From contig JAUICZ010000001.1 in NCBI GenBank assembly GCA_030429205.1, positions 548,806 to 612,805 of the forward strand: a stretch of DNA of 64,000 nt, in the 5' to 3' direction. The position numbers and the translations under genes are program-made. Shown here one piece after another: positions 43,875 to 52,619 of the stretch. This DNA comes from Bacteroidia bacterium. Its GTDB lineage: Bacteria; Bacteroidota; Bacteroidia; Chitinophagales; Chitinophagaceae. The notes beneath the pieces were generated by a model, which did not search any database, had not been told where the DNA came from, and saw only the letters and a list, made by a program, of their open reading frames with translations. The stretch's first letter is position 1; every line of letters begins with the position of its first letter.

Positions 43875-46800
43875 GTGCTAAAAACATTATTTGCCTTCCT
43901 TTTCATATTCATTTCGGGCATTGTTATATGTCACGGGCAAAATCATATGGTGTATAACTTAAACAGCCAAAACGGGCTTACCACCAACCATGTTTACTGC
44001 ACACATGTAGATAGGTTAGGTTACTTATGGTTAGGTACCGATGATGGTGTATATAGATATAACGGCTATGATATTGAGCGGTATACATATGAAGATGGAC
44101 TACCCAATGTTGATGTTTGGCATTTTTATGAAGATCGAAAAGAACGTTTATGGACTAAATCTATCTCACCACAAATAGGTTTTTTTAAACACGGCACATA
44201 CCACGTAGCTAAAATGCATGATTATGATTCAACTTTCCAGATATACCCGAGTCAATTCTATGAGATAAATGACACTCTTACTTTCCTTAATGGCATTATT
44301 AATAAGAATGGCAACATGACTTTGTGCCTGATAGTCGGGGACACTATACATAACCATATATTACAATATCCATATTTGTATGGTAGCAGTAAGCTGCTGA
44401 TTAATGATAAATACATACTGAGGTTTGTACCGGAAAATACCATACAAATACAAAAAAGAAACAATGCCGCAATAACAATTAATAAAGAACCTGATACTGT
44501 AATACGCACTAGATATTCGTTATTAGACTCACTTTCTTTCAATCATATAAAAGGTTTTTTTTCTAACAACTATATTTACTACACAAACCCAAAGCGAAAG
44601 CATTTTTTACTATTCAATATCAAAGATTGCCATGATACATTAATAAAATTCAAAACCTGCGACGAGGTTGTACACCTATGCTACCCTTTACAAGATTATT
44701 TATATGTCCTTACAAATAAGAGCGTATACATATATGACACATTGTTAAATTCAGTAAGTTATGATATTGAGGATTATTTCCTCGGAGCTATTAATGAAAG
44801 TACCGGATATACTCATTTCATAAACAATGATTTTTGGGGTAAATGCCTATCAACTGATGGTCTAAATACATTTATCAGCTTTCCTGAAAAAAGTCACTTT
44901 AAGAAGATAAAAACATACCTTAGAGGATATCGCTTATTTGGCACTGCCAGTGATAGTTTAGGGTTTTGGTTGAATAATGAAAATAATATTCTGGCAACTG
45001 TAGCAAATGGAACAGTACTACATACAACCCGATTAGCACCTTCAGTAAATGTAAGCAGTATTGCACAATCTAATTCTGACAGATCTAGAGTATTCACTTC
45101 AAACGAAGGTTTTTGGCTAGATCATAAAACCGGAAATACCAGCAATGTACTTGAACACTATGAACATATTTACGTTAAAAACACAGATACCACTTATGAT
45201 ATAAATAGTACAGACCGGACAAGTATCACAGGTGGTATTCTTGTTGGAAGAAATGCTGTGTTTTTACAAGAAAACGAATATTATATCTGCGGAACGGGGT
45301 TCAGCGGAGTCAATTATGTAAAAAAAGACCCTGGCAGCAGGACAATTACCATAGAATATATATATGATGGTCGTTTTTCGGGTGTAACATACAGTAAAAA
45401 AGATTCTTCGATCATTGCATACAATAAGAATAATATTGTTTTCATAGACTTAGAGAACAATATTAAAAAACATCTGACACCAAACAGGCTTAAGGCTATC
45501 GGAATTCAATCGATTGAAAATATATATGCCGATCATTATGGAAACCTTTTTATTAAAGATTATGCTCATCTTTATCTTTATAACAGTAAAGACAACTCAG
45601 CCAAAAGAGTTTTTACAAGTTTCAATTTAGAAAAAGCACAGGTAAAATACTGTAATTCAAAAATATGCATTGCCGGTGGTTTTGGGGTATTACTAGCTGA
45701 TGTTACAGGCGTTGGAGAAGTTAACAATACAAGAGTATTCCCTAATACCAAAAGGGTACTATATAAAAATGTATCCGACCTTCAGTTTTCTAACAGTTAT
45801 ATTTTAATAAATACCGACAATGGCTTCTACGCAATAGATAATGGCAGAGCCGCATACAAACATATTAACAATAACAACTACAAAGTAGCCATTGCATATG
45901 AAGACACCTCTTTTAACCTAAATAAAAATGATACAATACATATAAAACCCAATACCAACTCGCTGCATATAGATATTATAAAACCTACCGGCACAGGTGA
46001 ATTAAAAATCGATTATATACTAAACGGCAAAAGACTGCCTAAGTCGGGCAAGCAGTTGGTTTTACCCCATTTAGCTGTTGGCCAATACTATGAACTGACT
46101 ATCTCTGCATTTGATGATGTATGGTTGGGACATCCTGTCAATTATTACATTTATGTTCAACCTAAATGGTGGCAGACAACTACAGCCAAAACAGGCTTTG
46201 TCATTATAGGTATTATTATTGTTGCCCTTATTATCGTTATAGTAGCCAACACTACCCGTAAAATAGTGAACCGAAATAATGAAAAGCGTACAAGAGAGCG
46301 AGAACTTGAACTGAAATCTATCTACTCTCAGATAAACCCGCATTTTATATTCAATACACTGAGTACGGCTCAGTACTATGTTCGCAAAAAGCAAAATAAA
46401 GAGGCAGAAAACCACATCAGCAGATTTTCAGAACTGCTTCGTGCATATATTTCATCATCAAGAAATAAATACATTTCTATAAGCGAAGAGATCGATAACC
46501 TAAATAATTATTTAGAACTACAGCTAAACAGGTTCGATGATAAATTTGAATATGAAATTATAGCTGATGATAGTGCGAAACAGTTAAAAATACCGTCTAT
46601 GCTGTTGCAACCAATTGTCGAAAATGCGATCAATCATGGGCTGTTCCATAAACATAGTAAAGGTTTTTTAAAGATCTTCTTTGTTGAAGAAAAAAGAAAG
46701 AACCAATTGGTTTGTACTGTTGATGATAATGGCATTGGCAGAGCAAAATCTAAAGAGCTGAAAACAGCTCAAATGAAAAAAACCACTTCATATGGTACCA

Positions 46801-46937
46801 TACTCATTAAGGAGCTTATTGATACACTCAACAAGTACGAACAGATCAATATAGATCTAAAGTACATTGATAAAAAACAACCTGATACCGGTACTACTGC
46901 AATAATTACAATACATAATTATCAATATGTCCAATAA
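43875..46937 (+). CDS. Propeller-type sensor histidine kinase (LytS-like)
   Basis: A 1020-residue membrane sensor with a GTG start, chosen because a signal peptide ('LFAFLFIFISGIVICHG') begins there. The periplasmic part starts with 'NSQNGLTTNHVYCTHVDRLGYLWLG', a typical Reg_prop propeller repeat, continues through a long degenerate propeller and ends in a Y_Y_Y-like beta domain (about 690-760). A membrane helix (about 775-795, 'GFVIIGIIIVALIIVIV') and a LytS/YehU-type kinase domain follow, with His in 'SQINPHFIFNTL' and the ATP site 'IVENAINHGL' and 'VDDNGIGRAKS'. It overlaps the LytTR regulator gene by 11 bases. Unlike hybrid two-component systems it has no receiver or AraC domain. The ligand may be a glycan, by analogy only. 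Confidence 0.9.
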   Translation: MLKTLFAFLFIFISGIVICHGQNHMVYNLNSQNGLTTNHVYCTHVDRLGYLWLGTDDGVYRYNGYDIERYTYEDGLPNVDVWHFYEDRKERLWTKSISPQIGFFKHGTYHVAKMHDYDSTFQIYPSQFYEINDTLTFLNGIINKNGNMTLCLIVGDTIHNHILQYPYLYGSSKLLINDKYILRFVPENTIQIQKRNNAAITINKEPDTVIRTRYSLLDSLSFNHIKGFFSNNYIYYTNPKRKHFLLFNIKDCHDTLIKFKTCDEVVHLCYPLQDYLYVLTNKSVYIYDTLLNSVSYDIEDYFLGAINESTGYTHFINNDFWGKCLSTDGLNTFISFPEKSHFKKIKTYLRGYRLFGTASDSLGFWLNNENNILATVANGTVLHTTRLAPSVNVSSIAQSNSDRSRVFTSNEGFWLDHKTGNTSNVLEHYEHIYVKNTDTTYDINSTDRTSITGGILVGRNAVFLQENEYYICGTGFSGVNYVKKDPGSRTITIEYIYDGRFSGVTYSKKDSSIIAYNKNNIVFIDLENNIKKHLTPNRLKAIGIQSIENIYADHYGNLFIKDYAHLYLYNSKDNSAKRVFTSFNLEKAQVKYCNSKICIAGGFGVLLADVTGVGEVNNTRVFPNTKRVLYKNVSDLQFSNSYILINTDNGFYAIDNGRAAYKHINNNNYKVAIAYEDTSFNLNKNDTIHIKPNTNSLHIDIIKPTGTGELKIDYILNGKRLPKSGKQLVLPHLAVGQYYELTISAFDDVWLGHPVNYYIYVQPKWWQTTTAKTGFVIIGIIIVALIIVIVANTTRKIVNRNNEKRTRERELELKSIYSQINPHFIFNTLSTAQYYVRKKQNKEAENHISRFSELLRAYISSSRNKYISISEEIDNLNNYLELQLNRFDDKFEYEIIADDSAKQLKIPSMLLQPIVENAINHGLFHKHSKGFLKIFFVEEKRKNQLVCTVDDNGIGRAKSKELKTAQMKKTTSYGTILIKELIDTLNKYEQINIDLKYIDKKQPDTGTTAIITIHNYQYVQ

Positions 46938-47646
46938 TTACAACTGCATCATAATAGACGATGAACCTAAAATTTTAGAATTACTTTCTGAGTATATAAG
47001 TGAGCTATATCCTGAAATTTTTATTGAAGAAAAGTGCAACGACTGGAAATCTGCATATAATGCACTTAAACAAAACAGTTACGATATTATTTTTCTCGAC
47101 ATTTCTATGCCTGAAAAAACCGGGTTTGACCTGCTGGAACTTTTACCTGATGTAGGTAGTGAGGTCATCTTTGTTACAGCACATACAGAGTTTGCATTAG
47201 ACGCATTTAACTTTGACGTATGTGGATATATATTGAAACCGGTTACAGAAAAAAGCCTGGTTAAATCTATAAGCAGGGCAATAAAGCGTATAGAGTCGAA
47301 AAGCACTGCAATTCATGCTGATAGCAGCAAAGTAGGCATACCTGATAACGACGGAATCCAATTTATAAATGTTAATGATATAATATACTGTAAGACGAGT
47401 AACAGGTATACAAAAGTAGTTACAAAAAGTACTGAGATATTAAGTTCTTACAGCTTAGGTAAGTTTAAAGAAGTGTTGGTGCAGGATTTTTTCTTTCAAC
47501 CACACCGGTCATATGTTATCAATGTTCACCATATCAACCGTTACGACAGTTCGGGCATGATCTCTATGATTGACGGTACTAATGTGCCGATCTCCAGAAA
47601 ACTCAAAGACGATTTTCTAAAAATGTTTAGTCGTATTAGAAAGTAG
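46927..47646 (+). CDS. LytTR-family response regulator
   Basis: A 239-residue regulator with a receiver domain (Asp11/12 pocket 'IIIDDEPK', phospho-acceptor Asp58 in 'DIIFLDISMPEKTG', 'FVTAHTEFAL', Lys in 'YILKPV') and a LytTR DNA-binding domain ('IIYCKTSNRYTKVVT', 'FFFQPHRSYVINVHHI'). It overlaps the propeller kinase gene by 11 bases, so the two are coupled partners. The glycosyltransferase gene follows 19 bases later and may be in the same transcript, which makes surface-glycan genes possible targets. Confidence 0.92.
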   Translation: MSNNYNCIIIDDEPKILELLSEYISELYPEIFIEEKCNDWKSAYNALKQNSYDIIFLDISMPEKTGFDLLELLPDVGSEVIFVTAHTEFALDAFNFDVCGYILKPVTEKSLVKSISRAIKRIESKSTAIHADSSKVGIPDNDGIQFINVNDIIYCKTSNRYTKVVTKSTEILSSYSLGKFKEVLVQDFFFQPHRSYVINVHHINRYDSSGMISMIDGTNVPISRKLKDDFLKMFSRIRK

Positions 47647-47665
47647 TCCTATTTTCAAGGCTTCA

Positions 47666-48877
47666 ATGCATAACTTAACTAAAATAAAGCTCTTCAGGGT
47701 ACTGTTGTATATCTGTTACCCTATCGCGTTAATTGTATTATACCCTATTGTGTTGTTAAAGAAAAAGCACCGCAGTGGGCTGTTCTTTTTTTTCGACAGA
47801 TATGCCATAGGCGGGGCGCAACGCATACATTTAGACCTGCTGGCCGCCATCCCTGATATTAACAAGCGAGTGTACTTCACCCGCTTTTCTGCAAACGATA
47901 AACTGAAAGATGAATTTTACAGCATTGAAAACAGCACATCGAAAGATATACATTTTTGGTGCGATAATTTGTTGATACGACTTTTTACCGTGCATTATTA
48001 CTGCTTTTACATAAACCGCCACAAATGCGCACATGTATTCAGCTCTAACAGCACCTTTTTTTACGATATGTTGCCTTTTTTGAATAAAGGCAATGTAACT
48101 ACCACAGAGTTGCTACATAATTTCACACATGGTAAAAACGGTATGGAGTTCTTCGGGCTGGCAAATCATCAATATCTGACCAACCGCATTGTTTATGATA
48201 GCTACACGCTTTCTAATATTAAAAAGCAATACCAATCGTATCATGTTGGTAGTGAGTATTTAGATCGTATACATTTTATAGAGCCAGGTGTAAACATGCC
48301 CGACAGCATCCCTGCTAAACAATTCGCAGCACCTTTAAAAGTATTGTATGCAGGCAGGGGGGGAGCTCAAAAACGTATTCATCTACTAAACAAAGTGGTG
48401 CAACAATTAATTGAGAATAAGGCTCCGCTTGAGTTTCATTTTGCAGGTTCAATAGCAGAAGATCTTTCTGAGTATGTGCAGCAAAATGCTGTCATGCACG
48501 GAGAGATCAGCAGCCCCAAAGCCATGTACGAGCTGTATAAAGGCTCACATATTATATTAATGACCTCTGCTTATGAAGGTTTTCCGATGCTGATAAAAGA
48601 AGGTATGGCCAATGGCTGTGTACCTGTTGTTACTGCACTGGAGGGTAATAAAATGCACTTAACCCACAATGAAAATGCCCTGCTGATAGGCAATATAGAA
48701 GACGAAGACTATGTTGTACATACAGCTGTACAGCTGTTAACAGAGGTTTGCGCTCATAAATACAATATTGAAACATTATCGAACAATGCTTATGAATATG
48801 CAAAAGTGTATTTCGATAAAAATAAGTTCAATGAAAAATACCGTGCATTTTTTAACCACGCCCAACCCAACTTATAG
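47666..48877 (+). CDS. Glycosyltransferase, GT4-like
   Basis: A 403-residue GT-B glycosyltransferase of the GT4 group. An N-terminal hydrophobic segment ('LLYICYPIALIVLYPIVLL') may attach it to the membrane, followed by 'RYAIGGAQRIHLDLLAAI', which is the usual acceptor loop start. The C-terminal half has 'VLYAGRGGAQKRIHLL' and the nucleotide-sugar motif 'MTSAYEGFPMLIKEGMANG' with its EX7E-type acidic residues, followed by 'CVPVVT'. Donor and acceptor cannot be told. It ends six bases into the convergent methyltransferase gene. It belongs with the next genes to a surface-glycan cluster. Confidence 0.85.
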   Translation: MHNLTKIKLFRVLLYICYPIALIVLYPIVLLKKKHRSGLFFFFDRYAIGGAQRIHLDLLAAIPDINKRVYFTRFSANDKLKDEFYSIENSTSKDIHFWCDNLLIRLFTVHYYCFYINRHKCAHVFSSNSTFFYDMLPFLNKGNVTTTELLHNFTHGKNGMEFFGLANHQYLTNRIVYDSYTLSNIKKQYQSYHVGSEYLDRIHFIEPGVNMPDSIPAKQFAAPLKVLYAGRGGAQKRIHLLNKVVQQLIENKAPLEFHFAGSIAEDLSEYVQQNAVMHGEISSPKAMYELYKGSHIILMTSAYEGFPMLIKEGMANGCVPVVTALEGNKMHLTHNENALLIGNIEDEDYVVHTAVQLLTEVCAHKYNIETLSNNAYEYAKVYFDKNKFNEKYRAFFNHAQPNL

Positions 48878-49597
48878 TTCAGGCTTTTTCACCACTATCA
48901 CATTACTCAAATAATAATCAGAACGCTTAACTCTTTTGGGCAATATTGCTGCAAATATTAAAGTCAGCAATAAAAACGGAGTGATGAATATGGTGAAAAA
49001 TATCGCTTCTAAAAACTTAGGCTTGTGCGGGATAAAGCAGTATAAATAGAAGATAAAGCCCTGAGCAAGTGTTTCAAAAAACGAACCTGTTTTATCGTAT
49101 TCAACTACTTCAAACCCATGTCGCTCCATCAGATTTTGAATAGCAAAAGAGCTGTATCGTGCAAAATCATATGGCTGCTCATGCTCCGGCCAAAAGAAAG
49201 GACAGGTAAGCAACAGGTGTCCTCCCGGCTTCAACACACGATATATCTCGGGTATTATTTCGTCCGGATTAAAAACATGCTCTAACACCTCTGACGAAAA
49301 GGCACTGTCAAATTCATTATCCTTGAAAGGAATAGTCTTACCGTCATAAAATACATCTGCTGCCAGTCGCTCATTACTGTTACTCACTTCTGTTTCATAG
49401 TCCACACCAATGTATTCATCGTAATTAAACACGCTAGTATACGGTTTAGAGCCGCAACCAAAGTCCATTACTTTACCTTTTATGTAGCCTTTATTTTTAG
49501 TAATGCCTTTGAACAACCCGCTCCTCATCAAATAAAAAGGGTTGAAAAAAACACTGTACCACCTCGGCGCAAATTCTTCTCTGACAGACTGGGACAT
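48872..49597 (-). CDS. SAM-dependent methyltransferase with C-terminal membrane segment
   Basis: A 241-residue class I methyltransferase. The SAM site is 'GKVMDFGCGSKPYTSVF' (about 41-57), 'EYIGVDYE' is motif II, 'FDSAFSSEVLEHVFNPDEII' and 'VLKPGGHLLLTCPF' follow. A hydrophobic stretch near the C-terminus ('AIFFTIFITPFLLLTLIFAAI') suggests attachment to the membrane. The gene is on the strand opposite to its neighbours, but lies inside the glycan cluster. The substrate may be a lipid-linked sugar, which is inference. Confidence 0.82.
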   Translation of the reverse strand: MSQSVREEFAPRWYSVFFNPFYLMRSGLFKGITKNKGYIKGKVMDFGCGSKPYTSVFNYDEYIGVDYETEVSNSNERLAADVFYDGKTIPFKDNEFDSAFSSEVLEHVFNPDEIIPEIYRVLKPGGHLLLTCPFFWPEHEQPYDFARYSSFAIQNLMERHGFEVVEYDKTGSFFETLAQGFIFYLYCFIPHKPKFLEAIFFTIFITPFLLLTLIFAAILPKRVKRSDYYLSNVIVVKKPEL

Positions 49598-49714
49598 ATT
49601 ACTGCAATACTAATGCTCTAGAAAGATTATTCATACAGATGAGCGTACAAATTATGAAAATGAAAACAATTATATTTACCAACTTTATTGTACAACGCTG
49701 TTCTGTTGGGAATT

Positions 49715-50824
49715 ATGGCTGAAAAAGAATACGATTATTTGATTGTTGGTTGCGGATTGTTCGGATCTGTATTTGCACGGGAAATGACTAATGCAGGTTA
49801 TAAATGTGTCATCATTGACAAAAGACCGCATGTGGCCGGCAATGTTTATACAGAGAATAAAGACGGTATCAACGTACACAAATACGGACCACATATTTTT
49901 CACTGTTCTGATGATACAATATGGGAATATGTAAACAGCCACGCTAAGTTCAACAACTTCAGATATGAACCAATAGCTAATTACAAGGGCGAATTATATA
50001 ACCTGCCATTTAACATGAATACCTTTTACCAGTTTTGGGGTGTAACCACTCCCGCGCAGGCAAAAGCAAAAATAGAATCTCAAAAAGTACCCAATAACAA
50101 CCCGCGCAGTATGGAAGAATTTGCGCTGGCCAATGTAGGTAGAGATATTTACGAAAAGCTGATATACGGGTACTCATATAAACAATGGCAGATAGACCCT
50201 AAAGATTTACCTGCGTCTATCATCAAACGCTTACCGCTCAGGTTCAGGTACGATAACAACTATTATCGTGATAAATACCAAGGTATACCCGAAGGCGGCT
50301 ATACCAAAATGGTAGAAAGCATATTGGGCGACATTGAGGTAAGACTGGATACAGACTTTTTTGAGCAAAAAGAACATTTTGAAGGCCTGGCAGACAAGAT
50401 CGTTTACACGGGCAAAATAGATGAGTTCTTTAATTATGAGTTGGGAGATCTTGAGTATCGCAGCCTGAGGTTTGAAACAGAGACCTTAGACATAGAGAAC
50501 TATCAGGGTATTGCCGGGATGAACTACACAGACGTAGAAACGCCTTATACACGCATCATTGAGCATAAGCATTTTGAGTTTGCAGAAACCAGGCATACCA
50601 TCATAACAAAAGAATACTCAGAGACCTTCAACAGAAAGAACGAAGCATATTACCCCATAAACGACAATCGTAATAATGGAATCTATGCTCAATACAAGGC
50701 CAAGGCAGAGGCACTGGACAATTATATTTTTGGGGGCAGGCTGGCAGAGTATAAATATTATGACATGCATCAGGTGATAGGAGGTGCGCTGGCAAGAGCT
50801 AAGAAAATACTTAACAAAGCATAA
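49715..50824 (+). CDS. glf: UDP-galactopyranose mutase
   Basis: The enzyme converts UDP-galactopyranose to UDP-galactofuranose, the precursor of galactofuranose residues in surface glycans. I start it at the ATG at 49715, just before the FAD-binding 'YDYLIVGCGLFGSVFAREM'; a TTG 27 bases earlier is not needed. The 369-residue length is normal. 'NVHKYGPHIFHCSDDTIWEYV', 'YGYSYKQWQIDPKDLPASII', 'RLPLRFRYDNNYYRDKYQGIPEGGY' and 'YTGKIDEFF' are all family signatures. Presence with a flippase and glycosyltransferase indicates a galactofuranose-containing polymer. Confidence 0.96.
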   Translation: MAEKEYDYLIVGCGLFGSVFAREMTNAGYKCVIIDKRPHVAGNVYTENKDGINVHKYGPHIFHCSDDTIWEYVNSHAKFNNFRYEPIANYKGELYNLPFNMNTFYQFWGVTTPAQAKAKIESQKVPNNNPRSMEEFALANVGRDIYEKLIYGYSYKQWQIDPKDLPASIIKRLPLRFRYDNNYYRDKYQGIPEGGYTKMVESILGDIEVRLDTDFFEQKEHFEGLADKIVYTGKIDEFFNYELGDLEYRSLRFETETLDIENYQGIAGMNYTDVETPYTRIIEHKHFEFAETRHTIITKEYSETFNRKNEAYYPINDNRNNGIYAQYKAKAEALDNYIFGGRLAEYKYYDMHQVIGGALARAKKILNKA

Positions 50825-50860
50825 ACTGATTACTTTACAACAGTAAAGTAGCTTTACATA

Positions 50861-52348
50861 ATGGGCATAGTTTTCAGACAGTCTGTAAAAACCAGCATTG
50901 TTACCATAACAGGTGCGGCGCTTGGTGGTATTGCCACCTATATTTACAGTCATGTATTGTCTGATGCAGAATTTGGCCTTGTTACCAGTATTATTTATGC
51001 CGGGGCACTGATACAGCTTGTGGTGATGTTGGGGATGCCCAGTACCATTGCTATTTACACACAGAAGTATGACACCCATAGCGACAAAAGAAAAGCACTG
51101 CTTACTATAGGCTTAGTTGTTACTTTAATAGTCTCATCAATATTCGCGCTACTTTTTTTCATATTTAAAGATGCTGTCGTATCCATATTCAAGCCGGAAG
51201 ACCAGACACTTATTAGCGAGTACTTCTTTTTAATTCCTGTATTAATAGCTATTTGGGCAAGTACTACTATTCTAGACCATTACCTGATAGCCAATGTAAA
51301 AATTGCTATTTCTGCTTTTGCCAGAGAGGTATTATTAAGAATCTGCAACCTAACATTACTGGGGCTGCTGTTTTTTGATATAGTTACGATAGAACAATTT
51401 ATTTACGGTAGCGTACTGATCTATTTGGTGCCGCTGATCATGTTGTTCATTGTTTCTTCTAGAGTAGAGGGTTTTGGTTTTAGTACCAACCTGAAAGCCT
51501 TTACGAAAAAAGAATACAAAGACATCATTCACTTTGCCTGGTATCATTTATTGATGGTCGTATCTATCAACGCATTACACTATATCGATACACTCATGCT
51601 GGGGCCTTTGGATAAAGAAGGTATCGAATCTATACCGGCATACAGGGTTGCCATGTATGTAGCTACTATTATGTATATCCCGTTCAGGGGTATGGCAACA
51701 TCGTCTTTACCTGTACTTAACGATGCATATATCAATAATGATCATAATAAGGTAAGCGACCTCTTCACGCGCGCAGGAGTAAACACGTTAATCGTAAGTG
51801 TAGCCATGTTCGTACTAATTGCTTTGAACCTGGATAATGCGGTAGCTATTTTGCCCGAAGGGTATGAAAGCGTAAAACCACTTGTGCTTATACTTATTAT
51901 AGGTAAGCTTATAGACATGGCTACCGGATTGAATAACGAGCTCATCAGCATATCCAAATACTACAAGTTTAACTTCTGGGCTGCGGGATTGCTATTGGTG
52001 ATGGTGTATTTTCTGGACAGGAGGTTCATACCTATATACGGCACCTATGGTGCTGCGTGGGTGGCTACAGGCTCATTAGCCGTCTTCAATATCATGAAAA
52101 TGGTATACCTGTACCAGAAAATGAAGCTACACCCGTTTACCAACAAGTCTCTACTGGTTGTAGTAGCCGGGCTGGTTGCGGCAGGTATATGTTATTTTAT
52201 CCCTTATATATATCAGCCTGTTGTTGATGCAATAGTACGTAGCACCGCCATTGTTGTTATTTACACGGGTATGCTACTTCTGCTTAAACCTTCCGAAGAT
52301 CTGGTTGTTTTTCTTAAAAACGTAAAAGAAAACAAGCGCCTTTTCTAA
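50861..52348 (+). CDS. Polysaccharide flippase (Wzx-like, MATE/MOP superfamily)
   Basis: A 495-residue integral membrane protein with about 12-14 helices. It starts 'RQSVKTSIVTITGAALGGIATYIYSHVL', which is the usual Wzx N-terminal helix, and has 'YRVAMYVATIMYIPFRGMATSSLPVLNDAY' in the middle and 'YGTYGAAWVATGSLAVFNIMKMVYLY' towards the end. Members move lipid-linked oligosaccharide across the inner membrane. It follows glf by 36 bases in the same orientation. No Wzy polymerase is recognised in the window. Confidence 0.87.
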   Translation: MGIVFRQSVKTSIVTITGAALGGIATYIYSHVLSDAEFGLVTSIIYAGALIQLVVMLGMPSTIAIYTQKYDTHSDKRKALLTIGLVVTLIVSSIFALLFFIFKDAVVSIFKPEDQTLISEYFFLIPVLIAIWASTTILDHYLIANVKIAISAFAREVLLRICNLTLLGLLFFDIVTIEQFIYGSVLIYLVPLIMLFIVSSRVEGFGFSTNLKAFTKKEYKDIIHFAWYHLLMVVSINALHYIDTLMLGPLDKEGIESIPAYRVAMYVATIMYIPFRGMATSSLPVLNDAYINNDHNKVSDLFTRAGVNTLIVSVAMFVLIALNLDNAVAILPEGYESVKPLVLILIIGKLIDMATGLNNELISISKYYKFNFWAAGLLLVMVYFLDRRFIPIYGTYGAAWVATGSLAVFNIMKMVYLYQKMKLHPFTNKSLLVVVAGLVAAGICYFIPYIYQPVVDAIVRSTAIVVIYTGMLLLLKPSEDLVVFLKNVKENKRLF

Positions 52349-52619
52349 TCATATTTTGGCAGGATATAATATTTCGATAATTTGCGTATGCCTTACCAGT
52401 CAATAGTTTGGGCAATGTTTTAATATGCAGGTAAACCATATTAATCAGCAGTTGAATTATAGGCTGGTTTTGTCATGATATTGAAAGAAGTTGGGCAGCC
52501 AACACTATTTCGGTATTTGTCGTCTATTTTTAATAATAATGAGTGTGGCAGTATTAGTGAATATATTAAAAAGGACATCTTCCTTAATCACAATTGATCG
52601 CAAAATAGGTTCTTCAAAA

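Noticed and set aside
52491-52619. Longer N-terminus for the SprB-repeat protein
   Set aside because: The signal peptide begins at the ATG at 52620; a 43-residue extension in front of it would be unusual.
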